From Microglena sp. YARC (taxonomy: Eukaryota > Chlorophyta > Chlorophyceae > Chlamydomonadales > Chlamydomonadaceae): a stretch of DNA of 64,000 nucleotides. Shown in pieces: positions 1 through 10,505 of this stretch. Each line of letters starts with the position of its first letter. Within the stretch, counting starts at the first letter, position 1. The stretch covers positions 16,379,461-16,443,460 of the forward strand of contig CM039466.1 in assembly GCA_022414725.1 (NCBI GenBank), given 5' to 3'. The position numbers and the translations under genes are program-made. The notes under the pieces were generated by a model. That model worked only from the letters and a program-made list of their open reading frames with translations. It did not search any database and was not told the DNA's origin.

Positions 1-1444
1 CAGCTGTCATTGATCCCAATCATGGTCCTTGCACACCCTCACACTCTCACCACCTATCACCTCACCACCTTACCCCTCACCACCACCTCCCCTCACCACC
101 CCACCACTTCCCCTCCCCCCCACCACCACCTCACCACCTCACCACCTTACCCCCTCACCACCACCTCCCCTCACCACCTCACCACTTCCCCTCCTCCCCA
201 CCACCACCTCACCACCTCACCACCTCACCACCTTACCCCCTCACCACCACCTCCCCTCACCACCTCACCACTTCCCCTCCCCCCCCCACCACCACCTCAC
301 CACCTCACCACCTTACCCCCTCACCACCACCTCCCCTCACCACCTCACCACTTCCCCTCCCCCCCACCACCACCTCACCACCTCACCACTTCCCCTCCCC
401 CCCACCACCCCCTCACCACCTGCAGCTGTCATTGTTGCCAATCATAGTTCTTGCGGCGCGTATCTGTCCAGAGGGAGTGAGGCCACCCTGTATGAAGCAC
501 TCATGATCATCCTCAATGCTGGACACTCTCATCCGCATCTGACCTCCTCCCCTCACCACCCCACCACCTCAACTCCTAACCCCCCACCACCACACCATCT
601 TAACACCTCACCACTTCCCTTACCCCCACCACCTCCCCTAAACACCTCCCCTAAACACCTCCCCTAAACTCAAAACACCTCCCCTAAACGCCTCCCCTAA
701 ACTCTAAAACACCTCCCTAAACACCTCCCCTAAACTCTAAACACCTCCCCTAAACGCCTCCCCTAAACTCTAAACACCTCCCTAAACAACCTCCCCTAAA
801 CTCTAAACACCTCCCCTAAACACCTCCCCTAAACTCTAAACACCTCCCCTAACCACCTCACCACCTCACCGCCTCACTGCCCTCCCCTGCCTGCACAGCT
901 TTCACTGATCCCAATCATGGTTCTTGCACACCCTCACACCCTCACACCCTCAACCACCTTACCACCCCCCCCACCCCCTCACCACCTCCCCTCATCCCTC
1001 ACCACCTCACCACCTCACCGCCTCACTGCCCTCCCCTGCCTGCACAGCTTTCACTGATCCCAATCATGGTTCTTGCACACCCTCACACCCTCACACCCTC
1101 AACACCTAACCACCTCCCCCCACCCCCTCACCACCTCCCCTCATCCCCTCACCACCTCACCGCCTCACTGCCCTCCCCTGCCTGCCACAGCTTTCACTGA
1201 TCCCAATTCATGGTTCTTGCACACCCTCACACCCTCAACACCTAACCACCTCCCCCCACCCCCTCACCACCTCCCCTCATCCCCTCACTCCCTCACCCCC
1301 TCACCCCCTCACTGCCCTCCCCTGCCTGCACAGCTTTCATTGATCCCAATCATGGTTCTTGCACACCCTCACACCCTCGCACACTCAACACCTAACCACC
1401 TAACCACCTCCCCTCACCCCCTCAACCCCTCATAACCTGCACAG
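1..1444 (+). repeat. Tandem array of the FBT acceptor-side exon edge
   Basis: CACC/CCTC-rich satellite punctuated by short copies of the intron end plus the first ~25 bases of the 1445 exon (CAG, then about CTTTCAYTGATCCCAATCAT) near 1, 896, 1045, 1190 and 1330. Each copy decays into CACCCTCA repeats after the exon-like start. Long His/Pro/Thr frames across it are by-products of the repeat. Confidence 0.85.
426..531 (+). pseudogene. Degenerate second copy of the FBT exon
   Basis: Follows a CTGCAG acceptor and reads like exon 1445-1608 through the AARICPEG motif. It then loses one base (GGAGTGAGG against GGAGTTGAGG in the good copy), shifting the frame, and fades out near 531 after CTCAATGCTGGA. 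It is probably a duplicated dead exon; mutually exclusive use with the intact exon cannot be excluded. Confidence 0.75.
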
Positions 1445-2994
1445 CTTTCATTGATGCCGATCATGGTTCTTGCCGCGCGTATCTGCCCAGAGGGAGTTGA
1501 GGCCACCCTGTTTGCGACGCTCATGAGCATTCTCAATGCTGGATCCTTTGTGGGAACTGCCATCGGTGCTGCCATGACTGAAGGCTTGGGGGTCACGTCA
1601 ACCAAACGGTGTGCGGAACGGGGCCGAGGGTGTGGTGGGTGGTGGAGTGGAAGTGAGTAGGTAGGGTGGGGATGGGAGTGGTGAGTAGGTGTGGTGTGGG
1701 GGTGAGGGGGTGAGGGTGTGGTGGGTGGGTATGGGTGGTGGGAGTGAAGTGAGTAGGTGGGGGTGGGTGTGGGGCCACGTCATCTAAGTGCATGGTGCAG
1801 AACGGTGGGGGGGGGGGGGGATGGTGGGGTGAAGTAAGAGGTGGGGGTGGTGAGGGGGGGTGGGTATGGGTTGTTGGAGATGAAGTGAGTAAGTGGAGTG
1901 GGTGTGGGTCACGTCAACCAAGTACGTTGTGTGCGGAACGTGTGTGGGTGGTGTGCGGTGTGGAATGGAAGTGAGTAGGTGGGTTGTGGGGGTCAGGGTT
2001 TGAGTGGGTGGGTGGTATGGGTGTTGGGAGTTGAAGTGAGTAGGCGGGTGTGGGGTCAGGGTGTGAGTGGGTGGGTGGTTATGGTTGCGGAGTGGAAGTG
2101 AGTAGGTGGTGTGGGGTCAGGTATGGGTGTGGGTGGGTGGGTGGGTATGGGTGTTGGGAGTGAAGTGAGTAGGCGGGTGTGGGGGTCAGGGTGTGAGTGG
2201 GTGGGTGGTTATGGTTTGCGGGAGTGGAACGTGAGTAGTGGGTGTGGGGGTCAGGGTATGGGGTGGGTGGGTGGGTGGTTATGGTGGTGGAATCACAAGA
2301 GTGAAGATGAGTAAGTGGAGTGGGAGTGGGGTCACGTCAACTAAGTAGGTTGTGCGGAATGGGTATGGGTGGGTCGTTGGGTATGGTTGGTGAAGTGTAA
2401 AGTAAGTAGGTGGGGGTCAGGGTGGGGGGAGTGGAAGTGAGTAGATGTGGTGTGTGGGAGTGGGGGTGGGGTCAGGGTGAGGGTGGGTAGGTGTAGTGGA
2501 GTGAAAGTGATAGGTGGTGTGGGATGGGGGTGAGTGAATGTGGGGCGCGGCGGTGTGGGAGATGGGAATGAGGGTGATGTGGGGCAAGGTGTGTGGTGGG
2601 TGTGGGTGGGTGGGGGGGTGGGGGTGGTCAGGAGAGGGGGTCGAGGCTGTGTGGGTGGTGGGTGAGGGTGTGGTGTGGGTGTGTGTGTGTGGGGGGGGGG
2701 GGGGGTAGGTTTCACACACACACACACCCTACCCTGCCCTATTTGCAGCTTTGACCACCTCTTCGTCAGCTCAGATACTCCTTTGCAGCGCCTAAGCCTG
2801 ATGCCCCCCCCTCCCCTCACCCCCTCACCCACCAACACACACACAAACCCCCCCTCACACGACACCGCACTGCAACCCCCACCACACACCCACCACACCA
2901 CTGCCCACCCACACCCTACCCCCTGCCCTATCTGCAGCTTTGACCACCTCTCCTGATGATACACCTTCGCAACGTTCTAAGCCTGCTGCCCCCC

Positions 2995-3030
<36 letters not shown>

Positions 3031-3426
3031 ACCCCCCACACACACACCACACCACACACACACACACATCATACATCGGTACATCACACACCTACCCTTG
3101 CCTCTCCGCAGCTTGACCACCTCTTCGTACTGATACTCCTTTGCAACGTCCTAAGCCTGCTGCCCGCTCCCTTCATCTGCCTCCTGTCCCCTGAACTCGA
3201 CCAAGAGTCTCCCGGGGAGCATGGGGGTGACAAGGCAGGGGAGTGGCTCTTGCTGCGCCCGGGACTGGAGCGCCGCGGACTGTTGAGTGCTCCCGATGCT
3301 GAAGAAGAGGAGGAGGGCGGTGAGCAGGCGACAATAAAAGAGATGGTACCACTGACCGAGGGAGGTGAGCTCATCAGCATCAGACCGCTTGGACGTGATA
3401 TAACTGAATGGCGATGTGAAGGTTGA
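1445..3426 (+). CDS. Folate-biopterin transporter (FBT/BT1 family), last two exons, partial
   Basis: Membrane carrier for folates or pterins (major-facilitator-like FBT family), recognised from an internal exon 1445-1608 that reads [19 protein letters not shown], the most conserved stretch of this family, followed by a small-residue helix and GVTSTK. The next exon, 3112-3426, encodes a last hydrophobic helix ([20 protein letters not shown]) and an acidic, Glu-rich cytosolic tail ending at TGA 3424-3426. Exon 1445 follows a CAG acceptor; the donor is best placed at 1608/1609 (CG|GTGTGC). Joining that donor to 3112 is out of frame by one base: sibling copies of the acceptor edge at 2747 and 2937 read CTTTGAC where 3112 reads CTTGAC, so one T seems lost. 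The 5' part of the gene lies left of the window. Family call is firm; exact splice points are not. Confidence 0.8.
1590..2345 (+). repeat. Tandem copies of the FBT donor-side exon edge
   Basis: The exon end GGTCACGTCAACCAA and the bases after it (GTGTGCGGAACG) recur near 1775, 1908 and 2332. They are separated by GTGGGTGG / GGAGTGAAGTGAGTAGG satellite. Several copies carry their own GT donor-like dinucleotide, so the true donor is ambiguous. Confidence 0.8.
2735..2995 (+). repeat. Two decayed acceptor-edge copies of the last FBT exon
   Basis: GCAG followed by CTTTGACCACCTCTTCG at 2744-2806, and a shorter version at 2934-2990, repeat the start of the exon that begins at 3112. Both run into C-rich satellite, the second into a poly-C run at about 2993-3030. 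They keep a TTT where the exon at 3112 has TT. Confidence 0.8.
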
Positions 3427-4440
3427 GCTTGAGCGCCGCGGACTGATTGAGTGCTCCTGATGCTGAAGTGAAGAGTGAGGGCGGTGTTGACGAGGCGACA
3501 ATAAAGGAGACGGCACCACTGAGGAGGGTGGAGCTATCAGCTTCAGAACGCTTGACGTGATGTAACAGACTGGTCGATGTGGAGGTTGAAGTGGAGTAAA
3601 GGGGACTGTTGAGTGCTCCTGGTGCTGGTGCTGATGCTGATGATGAGGAGGGCGGTGTTGACGAGGCGGCACAAAAAAGAGACGGCACCACTGAGGAGGG
3701 GGGAGCTATCTGCATCAGACCACTTGACGTGATGTAACAGACTGGTCGATGTGGAGGGTGAAGTGGGGTAAAGAGGACTGTTGAGTGCTCCTGACGCAGA
3801 AGAGGAGGAGGAGGAGGGCGGTGATGAGGAGACAATAAAATAGACAGCACCACGGAGGAGGGGGGAGCAATCAGCATCAGAACGCTTGACGTGATCTAAC
3901 TGAATGGCCGATGTGGAGGTTGAAGTGGAGCAATCTGAACAGACCACTTGACGTGATATAACTGAATGGCCGATGTGGAGGTTGAACTCCCCACACACAC
4001 CAAGCCCACCCCCACCCTCCACCCCCAAACCACCCCAACCACACGCACACCTTGAATCCTATCCCCTGAAGGAGGTGGGGCAATCTACCTTAGACCACTT
4101 GACGTGATATAACTAAACGGCCGATGTGGAGGTTGAAGTGGAGCAAAAGGGGCTGTCGGCTGCTCTAGCACAGAGATTGGAGGGTGGTGACGAGGAGACA
4201 GCACCACTGAGGAGGGGGGAGCCATCTGCATCAGACCACTAGACGTGATATAAGTGAATGGCCGATGCGGAGGTTGGAACTGGAGCAAAAGGGGCTGTCA
4301 AGGGCGCCTGGCGCAGAGGATCCGGAGGGGGGTGAGGAGGAGTCAGCACCACTCTGGGGAGAGCCATCTGCATCAGACCACTTTAGTACTTGACGTCATA
4401 CTCCAGAATGGCTGATGCGTAGGTTGAGCTGGAGCCAAGG
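3240..4440 (+). repeat. About seven ~165-bp tandem copies of the FBT terminal-exon tail
   Basis: The coding tail and stop region of exon 3112-3426 is repeated downstream. Each unit contains GGACTGTTGAGTGCTCCTGA, a GGAGGAGGGCGGTG stretch, CAATAAA, GAGGAGGGGGGAGC and CTTGACGTGATATAACTGAA. Copies drift increasingly toward 4440. Two more units sit at 10506-10745 in the second copy of the segmental duplication. Confidence 0.85.
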
Positions 4441-5483
4441 GGGCTGTTCCTATGGCAGCCTGCGCCTGTTCAGGTTGTTAACCAGGTGTTCATGGTGTTG
4501 AACACCTGTTCAAGAACTGCATGTTTGACCTGTATGTTGATAATGTACATATGAACTGAGCCCCAATCAATCGTTTCACCGACGGGGGTCGGGGGCCCTG
4601 AAGATCGGCGACAGAGATAAATTTCATTTTGCGGAGGGATGTTTAGAGCAATGTTTTTGTGTGCAACGTGCAAATTGAGCGATTCAGTGCAACGCGCTGC
4701 CCCCCACCCCACCCCACCCTACCCTACCCCCAGAACCCCGCGAAGTGCAGAGCCATAGGGTTTCGGGGGGGGGGGGGGGGTGGGTGATTTCTGACTACGT
4801 TACCAGACCCATGTGTATGCCATGCAGCGACAAGAATGGCAAGGCGTGTCGGAAAGAACAGTGCTGTTAAGTGCTCCAGGCTTGAGCATGGACTTGGACT
4901 TGGTTACATAGCTTCAGCCAGCAGTTTGGCTGCTCGCCGTCCTCGGTTAGTAAAAACAATTACTAGAAAATGTAACGCAGACAGATCATCATTTTGTCCC
5001 CCATTTTTTTCTTTTTCTTACGGAACTGTGATCACGTAGGTGTAGAACCGTAGACAGGTTAAAACAACAGGACCAGGATCTGTGAGCAGATTAGGCATGA
5101 GCGGATGTTCTCTCTGTGTACTACATCACACGCCTCATTACGATCACAACTTCATTTCGAAAAAAATAAGGCTACGGGCAGCAGCTTGTAGGTAGCTCCC
5201 CTGGCTTGAACTTGGTTACATAACTTCAGCCAGCAATTTGGCTGCTACCCTGGCTTGCTACGCTGCCAAACCTACAGCAAGTTAGTGCATCTGAAAGCTG
5301 CCAGAATCAGACGTCCGGTACTGTTGAAAATAGGGGCTTGGACCAGTGGCTGGCTTGGGGAGCTGCCTAGAAAGCTGCTCCGTGTAGAAGAAAAGAAGAA
5401 CACCTATGAGTCAACTGCGATCTACACAAGTTTTGGTAAACCGTTTAGCTACAAATGCTTAGGTAGAATTTAGAAAATGTTAC

Positions 5484-5625
5484 AATGTTCTGTACGCCGG
5501 CAATCAGCGTCTAACTTTTTGCAGAGTACAATACTTCCCCTGATGCGATAGCCACGGAAACCAGGGAGTGTGGCAGGGTTCAAACTCAGACCGATCATAG
5601 ACATGCCCAGTTTTCTGCTAAACTT
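5484..5625 (+). repeat. Dispersed repeat (GTACGCCGGCAAT ... CACGGAAACCAGGGA family)
   Basis: Shares GTTCTGTACGCCGGCAAT and AGCCACGGAAACCAGGGAG with 40647-40800 and, more weakly, 27439-27560. Reverse-complement fragments occur near 8648, 9050 and 27645. A box-B-like GGGTTCAAACTC follows the core here. It is probably a short retroposon or MITE of about 150-280 bp. Confidence 0.6.
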
Positions 5626-5639
5626 GAACTTGGTAACAT

Positions 5640-5800
5640 GGCTTCCGACTCCCCCTTCGGTCGCTCTTGACGTTGCAGGTCGTCGTCAACCGCGATGGTA
5701 GCTTGTCCAGTTGAGGTAGGAGACCGCTCCCCACCCGCGTACGACGGGCTCCCTTAACACCACGCCCCACCAGGCGTTATCATTACCTTTTTAACATGGC
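5640..5800 (+). repeat. 5'-truncated copy of the SINE found at 34380-34612
   Basis: Reads GTCAACCGCGATGGTAGC, GGGCTCCCTTAA and CACGCCCCACCAGGCGTTAT, matching the minus strand of 34420-34520. The tRNA-like head is absent or unrecognisable. Confidence 0.65.
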
Positions 5801-7249
5801 TTCAGGCCTGCAGCCAGCAATTTGGCAGCTCACCCTTCCCGCTCTCCATTCCGCTCTTCTTTCCGCCTCTCGTTGGTTTCCTCTTTTTGGACTGACTAGT
5901 TTTTTTTTCAGATTTGCGGGGTGCCTTCAAAACTCTCGTGCTTTCTGTTATAAAATTGGATGGTCGGCAGGTTGTGCTGCTGTCCTGTCTCGGCAGTGAT
6001 TTGCTGCGTTTATGTGACGAATCATCTCTCCTGCACCCGTTTTCGGCAGGTCTCTACACTGACAGTTTAACGACTTGCCAAGGTCAGGTTGGCAAACCGT
6101 TGAACTACCGGGACATGTTTAGGTAAAGGGAGTAAAGGACATGATAACTAGTTGACTGGTGATAAAACTGATAAACATACAGCGTTCATTTAGTCATTTG
6201 CAACATTAAGTCGTGTAGTGATTCCCATGAGTGCTGATCACATGGTCTGTTGGCCCGCAGGCTGATCACTGTCTGCGGGCTAAGAAAACATGGGTACTAT
6301 AAACACTACTACACCACACCAGGGTAGTGCAGGGCGCATCCTGCGTCGCAGGACGCAACATGGGGAGGGTCCATTGCGTCCCAGACGCAGGTTCAGGATG
6401 TTGGTTGCGTCGCAGACGCAGGTTCGAGATGTTGGTTGCGTCATATGGTATTCAAATACATTACCAGACAAAATGTCAACAAAAACAATCAAAAACAATC
6501 AAACATTGAAGCATTCTCATCAAAATATACCCAGAACCTACGGGTATCCACCATCCTGCAGAAGCATGATCTATATTACTACATAGGTACCCAAGCACTT
6601 GAGGTCTTGCCCATAGGTGCTTCGTCATGATAAAAATCATCATTGGAGGGCAGTTTATCGCTATATAATATTTTGCTGCCTTAAAAGACGTCGCCGTCTG
6701 TTTGTTTTTACGTTTTTTGCGGCTTTTGGATTCATGGAACTGTCTCCTCATCTCATTACAACCCAAAATCAACAGGTTCTCAAACAAATATATTATTGCT
6801 GCCTTATCAGGAGAGTGTAATATCCTCATCTGCCCATCCTGGCAGTTCTGAAGCAATTTTGATTACTACCGTGAGTGATTGATGATTCAAGCCGATGCAA
6901 GCATGGGTGCATCAGGCTAGCCAGTTATCCTAATCCTACCCTATAAGCGACTTACTGACAACCTGGGCTTGGGCTGTAACTTGCACCCACCAGGAGGATG
7001 GGTACCAGGCAGGGTGCTTCAGGAGGACCCCCAGCTCTGCTGCCTGACACGCAACCAATTGTATAGCCTGCGTCCTGCAACAGACCCTCCCCGTGTTGCG
7101 TTGGGCTAAATAAGCCCTGCGACGCAATGGACCCATCGACGTTGCTACTGCGACGGAGGACGCAGCGGCCTGGACAACCCTGGTACCAGGGATGTTCTAC
7201 ACGCAAGCAGATGTTGTAGAGTCCGTTGCATTCCCTCCTGTCAAGTTTC

Positions 7250-9570
7250 GGCCATCACCACCGGCATGTTGTAACATGGATGATTGTGTCTACCACTCAC
7301 TCCCTCTCGCCTGTGCGTGTGTGTGTGTGAGAGCGTTTACAGTCTCGAAGTTTTGCTCATGCCAGTCCAGCCCATGCAGCCCCCTTTCTTTCACTCACCG
7401 AGCATGCGTTCCGCTCTCTCATGGCGGCGCAGCTGATGGGGAGCATCAGAGTTAGCTATTCAGCCAGCTGGGCTGCATGCATCTTGGTAGGTGGGCATTC
7501 ATGTAGCTATTCATGTAGGTAGGCAGCATGCACCCAGATGGGCTAGCTCTCCACCATGGCAGGATCGGATATGAAGCATGCATGCACGGATATTGAGAAT
7601 CTGAATGTTGCGAGCAAGCCCATCCGCGAGCAGCAGCAGGCCCAGGAGAGCTAGCTGGCTTGGGTAAGTAGTAGGTTGAGATTATAAGGCATGCATGTTT
7701 GGATGTATGTCGGCCCAGTGATTTTGATGCTGAAGTGTTGGGCCTAAATGGAGGGCCATGTGTGTGAGCAGAGTAGTGCATGGGAGCTGCTGGCTGGATG
7801 GGAAACTAAGGATGGGAATGGGAGAAGAAGACGCATGAAAGAAGTACAGAAGGATATCGGCAGGAGAAAGGGGCTGTCGTCGTACGAGGATGAGCACAAG
7901 AGCCAGGTATTTTGTCGTCGTACGAGGATGAGCACGAGCCAGGTATTTTGTCACCGGTATTTTGTCGGGCCGACGAGCAGTCAGAGAGGCCACGCCACCC
8001 GGGATCGATGATAGGCCGCTGATAGTCAACATTTCGGTGAAGTTAAAAAGTCAATTTCGACCGGTCTCTCTCACTCCATTCCTATTTTCTCCCTCGCTGC
8101 TGCACGCCCTGGCCTCTCCTTTGGAGCAGCTAGGTTCTCTTAGGCTCGTGCGTATTTTATGCCTCTTTTTCGCGCGGAATCGCCAAGAACCCCCGTTGGT
8201 CGGCCCTGCCGGGGCCCACCGGGGGTTGACAGACGAAGACACGCACAGAGTTGTGCGTATAGCGCCGCAGGCGCGAAAATTTTCGGCCACAGGCCCGCGC
8301 GCGGGCCTGTGGGTATCATCTCGGGTATTATCTCGGGCATGATCGAAGCTGGGACGCTATATTCTTGGGACGCCGAGGAGAAACCGTTTTTGCCGGGACG
8401 CCATTTTCTGCCCGCCTTCGATTTGACGCCTGTCACCCTCCATGCCTTACTTCTGTCTCCCCACCTGTGGACCTGGACAAGTCTTCGCGCTCGGGCCTGT
8501 GGGCATCATCTCTGGCTTGATCGAAGCTGGGAAGCTGGGACGCCGGAAAGAAACCGTTTTTGCCGGCCCCCAACTTCTCTCTCCCGACCTCTGGAGTCTG
8601 GACCTGGACCCTGGACATGGACAAGTCTTGTGTCTAATCAGCTTCTTTGGCTCCCTGGTTTCTGTAGTAACCGCACGGGGGGACTTGGAGCTGGAGGACG
8701 GTGAATAGCCCAGAGTTGGCTGGAGCCATTTCACCAAGTTCATCAAGTTGAAGTTGGCTGACAATCCATGTGACAATCCAATCCAATCCAATCTCCCCGC
8801 CTTCTCCCACTCTTTCTTGACATCTTGGCCTGCAAAATCTTATCTAGAAGCACCTCGTGAGATGCATGTGCTGGGATGTCAGGTTTTCCGGCAAGGGGTC
8901 TGGAATGTCTGATATGTCTCGGGAAGTTCTGTCTACTATATGTCTATATACTACGACAAGTTATGTCTAGTGTTTCAAGAAGGGGTCTGGGATGGCTGGT
9001 GTTTCCGGTAAATTTCTGTCTGGTAAATGTCCAATCTCTTCAGTGTGCGGTGCTCCCTGGTTTCCGTGTCTCACGGGTTTGGGTAGGGGTGGGGGGGGGT
9101 CTTGGGAATTGGAAGACGGCGATGAGCAGCCCAGAGTTGGTTGAAAAACATGTAACAATCAAATCAAATCAAATCCCTCCACCCCCCTCTCTTTATCCAC
9201 AGCCTACCCTACAAACCCTTATATTACAGCACCTTGCAGCAGGTCTCTCGTGCATGGTCATTCCCCGTTTGTTTTAGGTTCGTGCTTGAGATTTCGCCCC
9301 CCCACGAAAATCTGGAAAACGAAATCAATGGATTGATTTATGTTAGGACACCTGTGGGGGCACACCCTAGTACTTGGTTTGGTGATAATTGCTTAAAACT
9401 TACAGCTCCTATGGCAAACTATTGAGACATGGCAGGTGAACCCATACATAGTACATTGGTGGATTGCATGGCTTGGCTTGGCTTGGTGAGTTGGTTGGTG
9501 AGTGTCAGGTTTGTTGGTTGGTTGGTTGGTGAGTGGGTTGGTAAGTTGGTGAGTGGCATGGTACATGCCT
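7250..9570. other. No supported gene; scattered repeats
   Basis: Between the two duplication copies I see no exon that matches a known family. A fragment with CGGGCCTGTGGGYATCATCT and GATCGAAGCTGGGA occurs twice (8295-8355 and 8495-8535). CTCCCTGGTTTC with a GGAAGACGG tail occurs at about 8650 and 9055. GTTGG/GGTGAG simple repeats lie at 9470-9560. Short open frames here look random. Confidence 0.5.
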
Positions 9571-9579
9571 GATGTGCAA

Positions 9580-9900
9580 CTATTAATGACCTGATGTACA
9601 GCTGGTACATACCTGATGCACAACTATTACCTACCTGATGTACAGCTGCTACATGACTGATGTACACCTGTTATCTGCCTGATCTACAACTGATACCTAC
9701 CTGATGTGCAGCTGGTACCTGCCAGGTGTACAGTTGCTACAATACTGATGTACACCTATTACATGCCTGATGTACAAATGATACCTACCTGATGTACAGC
9801 TGGTACCTGCCAGGTGTACAGCTGCTACATGCCTGATGTACACCTATTACATGCCTGATGTACAGCTGTTACCTACCTAATGTAGGTAGGCAGGCAGGCA
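9580..9900 (+). repeat. ~30-bp minisatellite (CCTGATGTACAGCTGGTACC)
   Basis: About nine degenerate direct units of CTGATGTACASCTGSTACMTRC, grading into GGCAGGCAGGTAGG at the right end. Units are contiguous with no unique spacers. Confidence 0.85.
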
Positions 9901-9929
9901 GGCAGGTAGGCAGTAGGCAGGTACCAACA

Positions 9930-10394
9930 ACAACAATTACACCACCACCACCACCACCATCTTCACCAACAGTACCACACCCTTCAACAACAGCAGCAAC
10001 AGTTACACCACCCCCACCACCACACCCATCTTCACCAACAGTACCACCACCAACAACAGCAACAGTTACAACACCCCCACCACCACTCCCATCTTCACCA
10101 ACAGTACCACCACCACCCCCACCCCCAGCACCACCAACAGTTACACCACCCCCACCACCACCCCCATCTTCACCAACAGTTACACCACCACCACCAACCA
10201 CAGCAGTTCTACCACCACCACCACCACCACCCCCATCTTCACCGACAATACCACCACCATCACCAAAAACAATTACACCATCCCCCCCACCACCCCCATC
10301 GTCACCAACAGTACCACCCTCACCCCCATCTTCACCAGAAGTACCACCACCACCACCACCACCCACAACAGTTACACCACCACCACCACCATGA
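9930..10394 (+). repeat. (CCA)n-rich minisatellite with an open Pro/Thr/Ser frame
   Basis: Units of CCACCACCMCCATCTTCACCAACAGT repeat about ten times. The frame from ATG 9858 stays open to 10394 and reads as SSPT blocks between polyproline runs, like hydroxyproline-rich cell-wall modules. I see no signal peptide, partner domain or clear splice sites, so a repeat is the safer call. Confidence 0.7.
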
Positions 10395-10500
10395 TTATGA
10401 TGTTATGATGATGTAATGATGTTAATGATGACATAATGATAATAATAATGATGATGATGATGATATTATTATGATGATGATGATGATGATGATGATGTAG
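10395..10500 (+). repeat. ATG/ATA trinucleotide microsatellite
   Basis: Runs of ATGATG and AATAATAATG link the proline-coding minisatellite to copy B of the segmental duplication. Confidence 0.85.
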
Positions 10501-10505
10501 TATAT

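Larger units (their letters stand above)
4333..7250. repeat. Segmental duplication, copy A
   Basis: Matches 10506-13085 in the same order and orientation. Shared landmarks are the FBT tail unit, GTTCAGGTTGTTAAC, the CTTGAGCATGGACTTGG block, the GAGTGCTGATCACATGG block, the ATACCCAGAACCTACGGGTA block and the CTGCCTGACACGCAACCAAT block ending in GATGTTCTACACGCA. Copy A alone holds 5484-6130 (dispersed repeats) and the GCGTC-rich repeats at 6340-6440. No supported gene inside. Confidence 0.8.

Noticed and set aside
10..1435. Long His/Pro/Thr/Ser frames in the CACC satellite
   Set aside because: Open only because the repeat lacks stops; composition follows the repeat, and real exon fragments lie in it out of context.
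9580..9880. CRISPR-like array
   Set aside because: Units are contiguous and degenerate with no unique spacers; the setting is eukaryotic.
9858..10394. Pherophorin or extensin-like gene
   Set aside because: Only the proline-rich repeat is present; no signal peptide, globular domain or splice support. Kept as a repeat.
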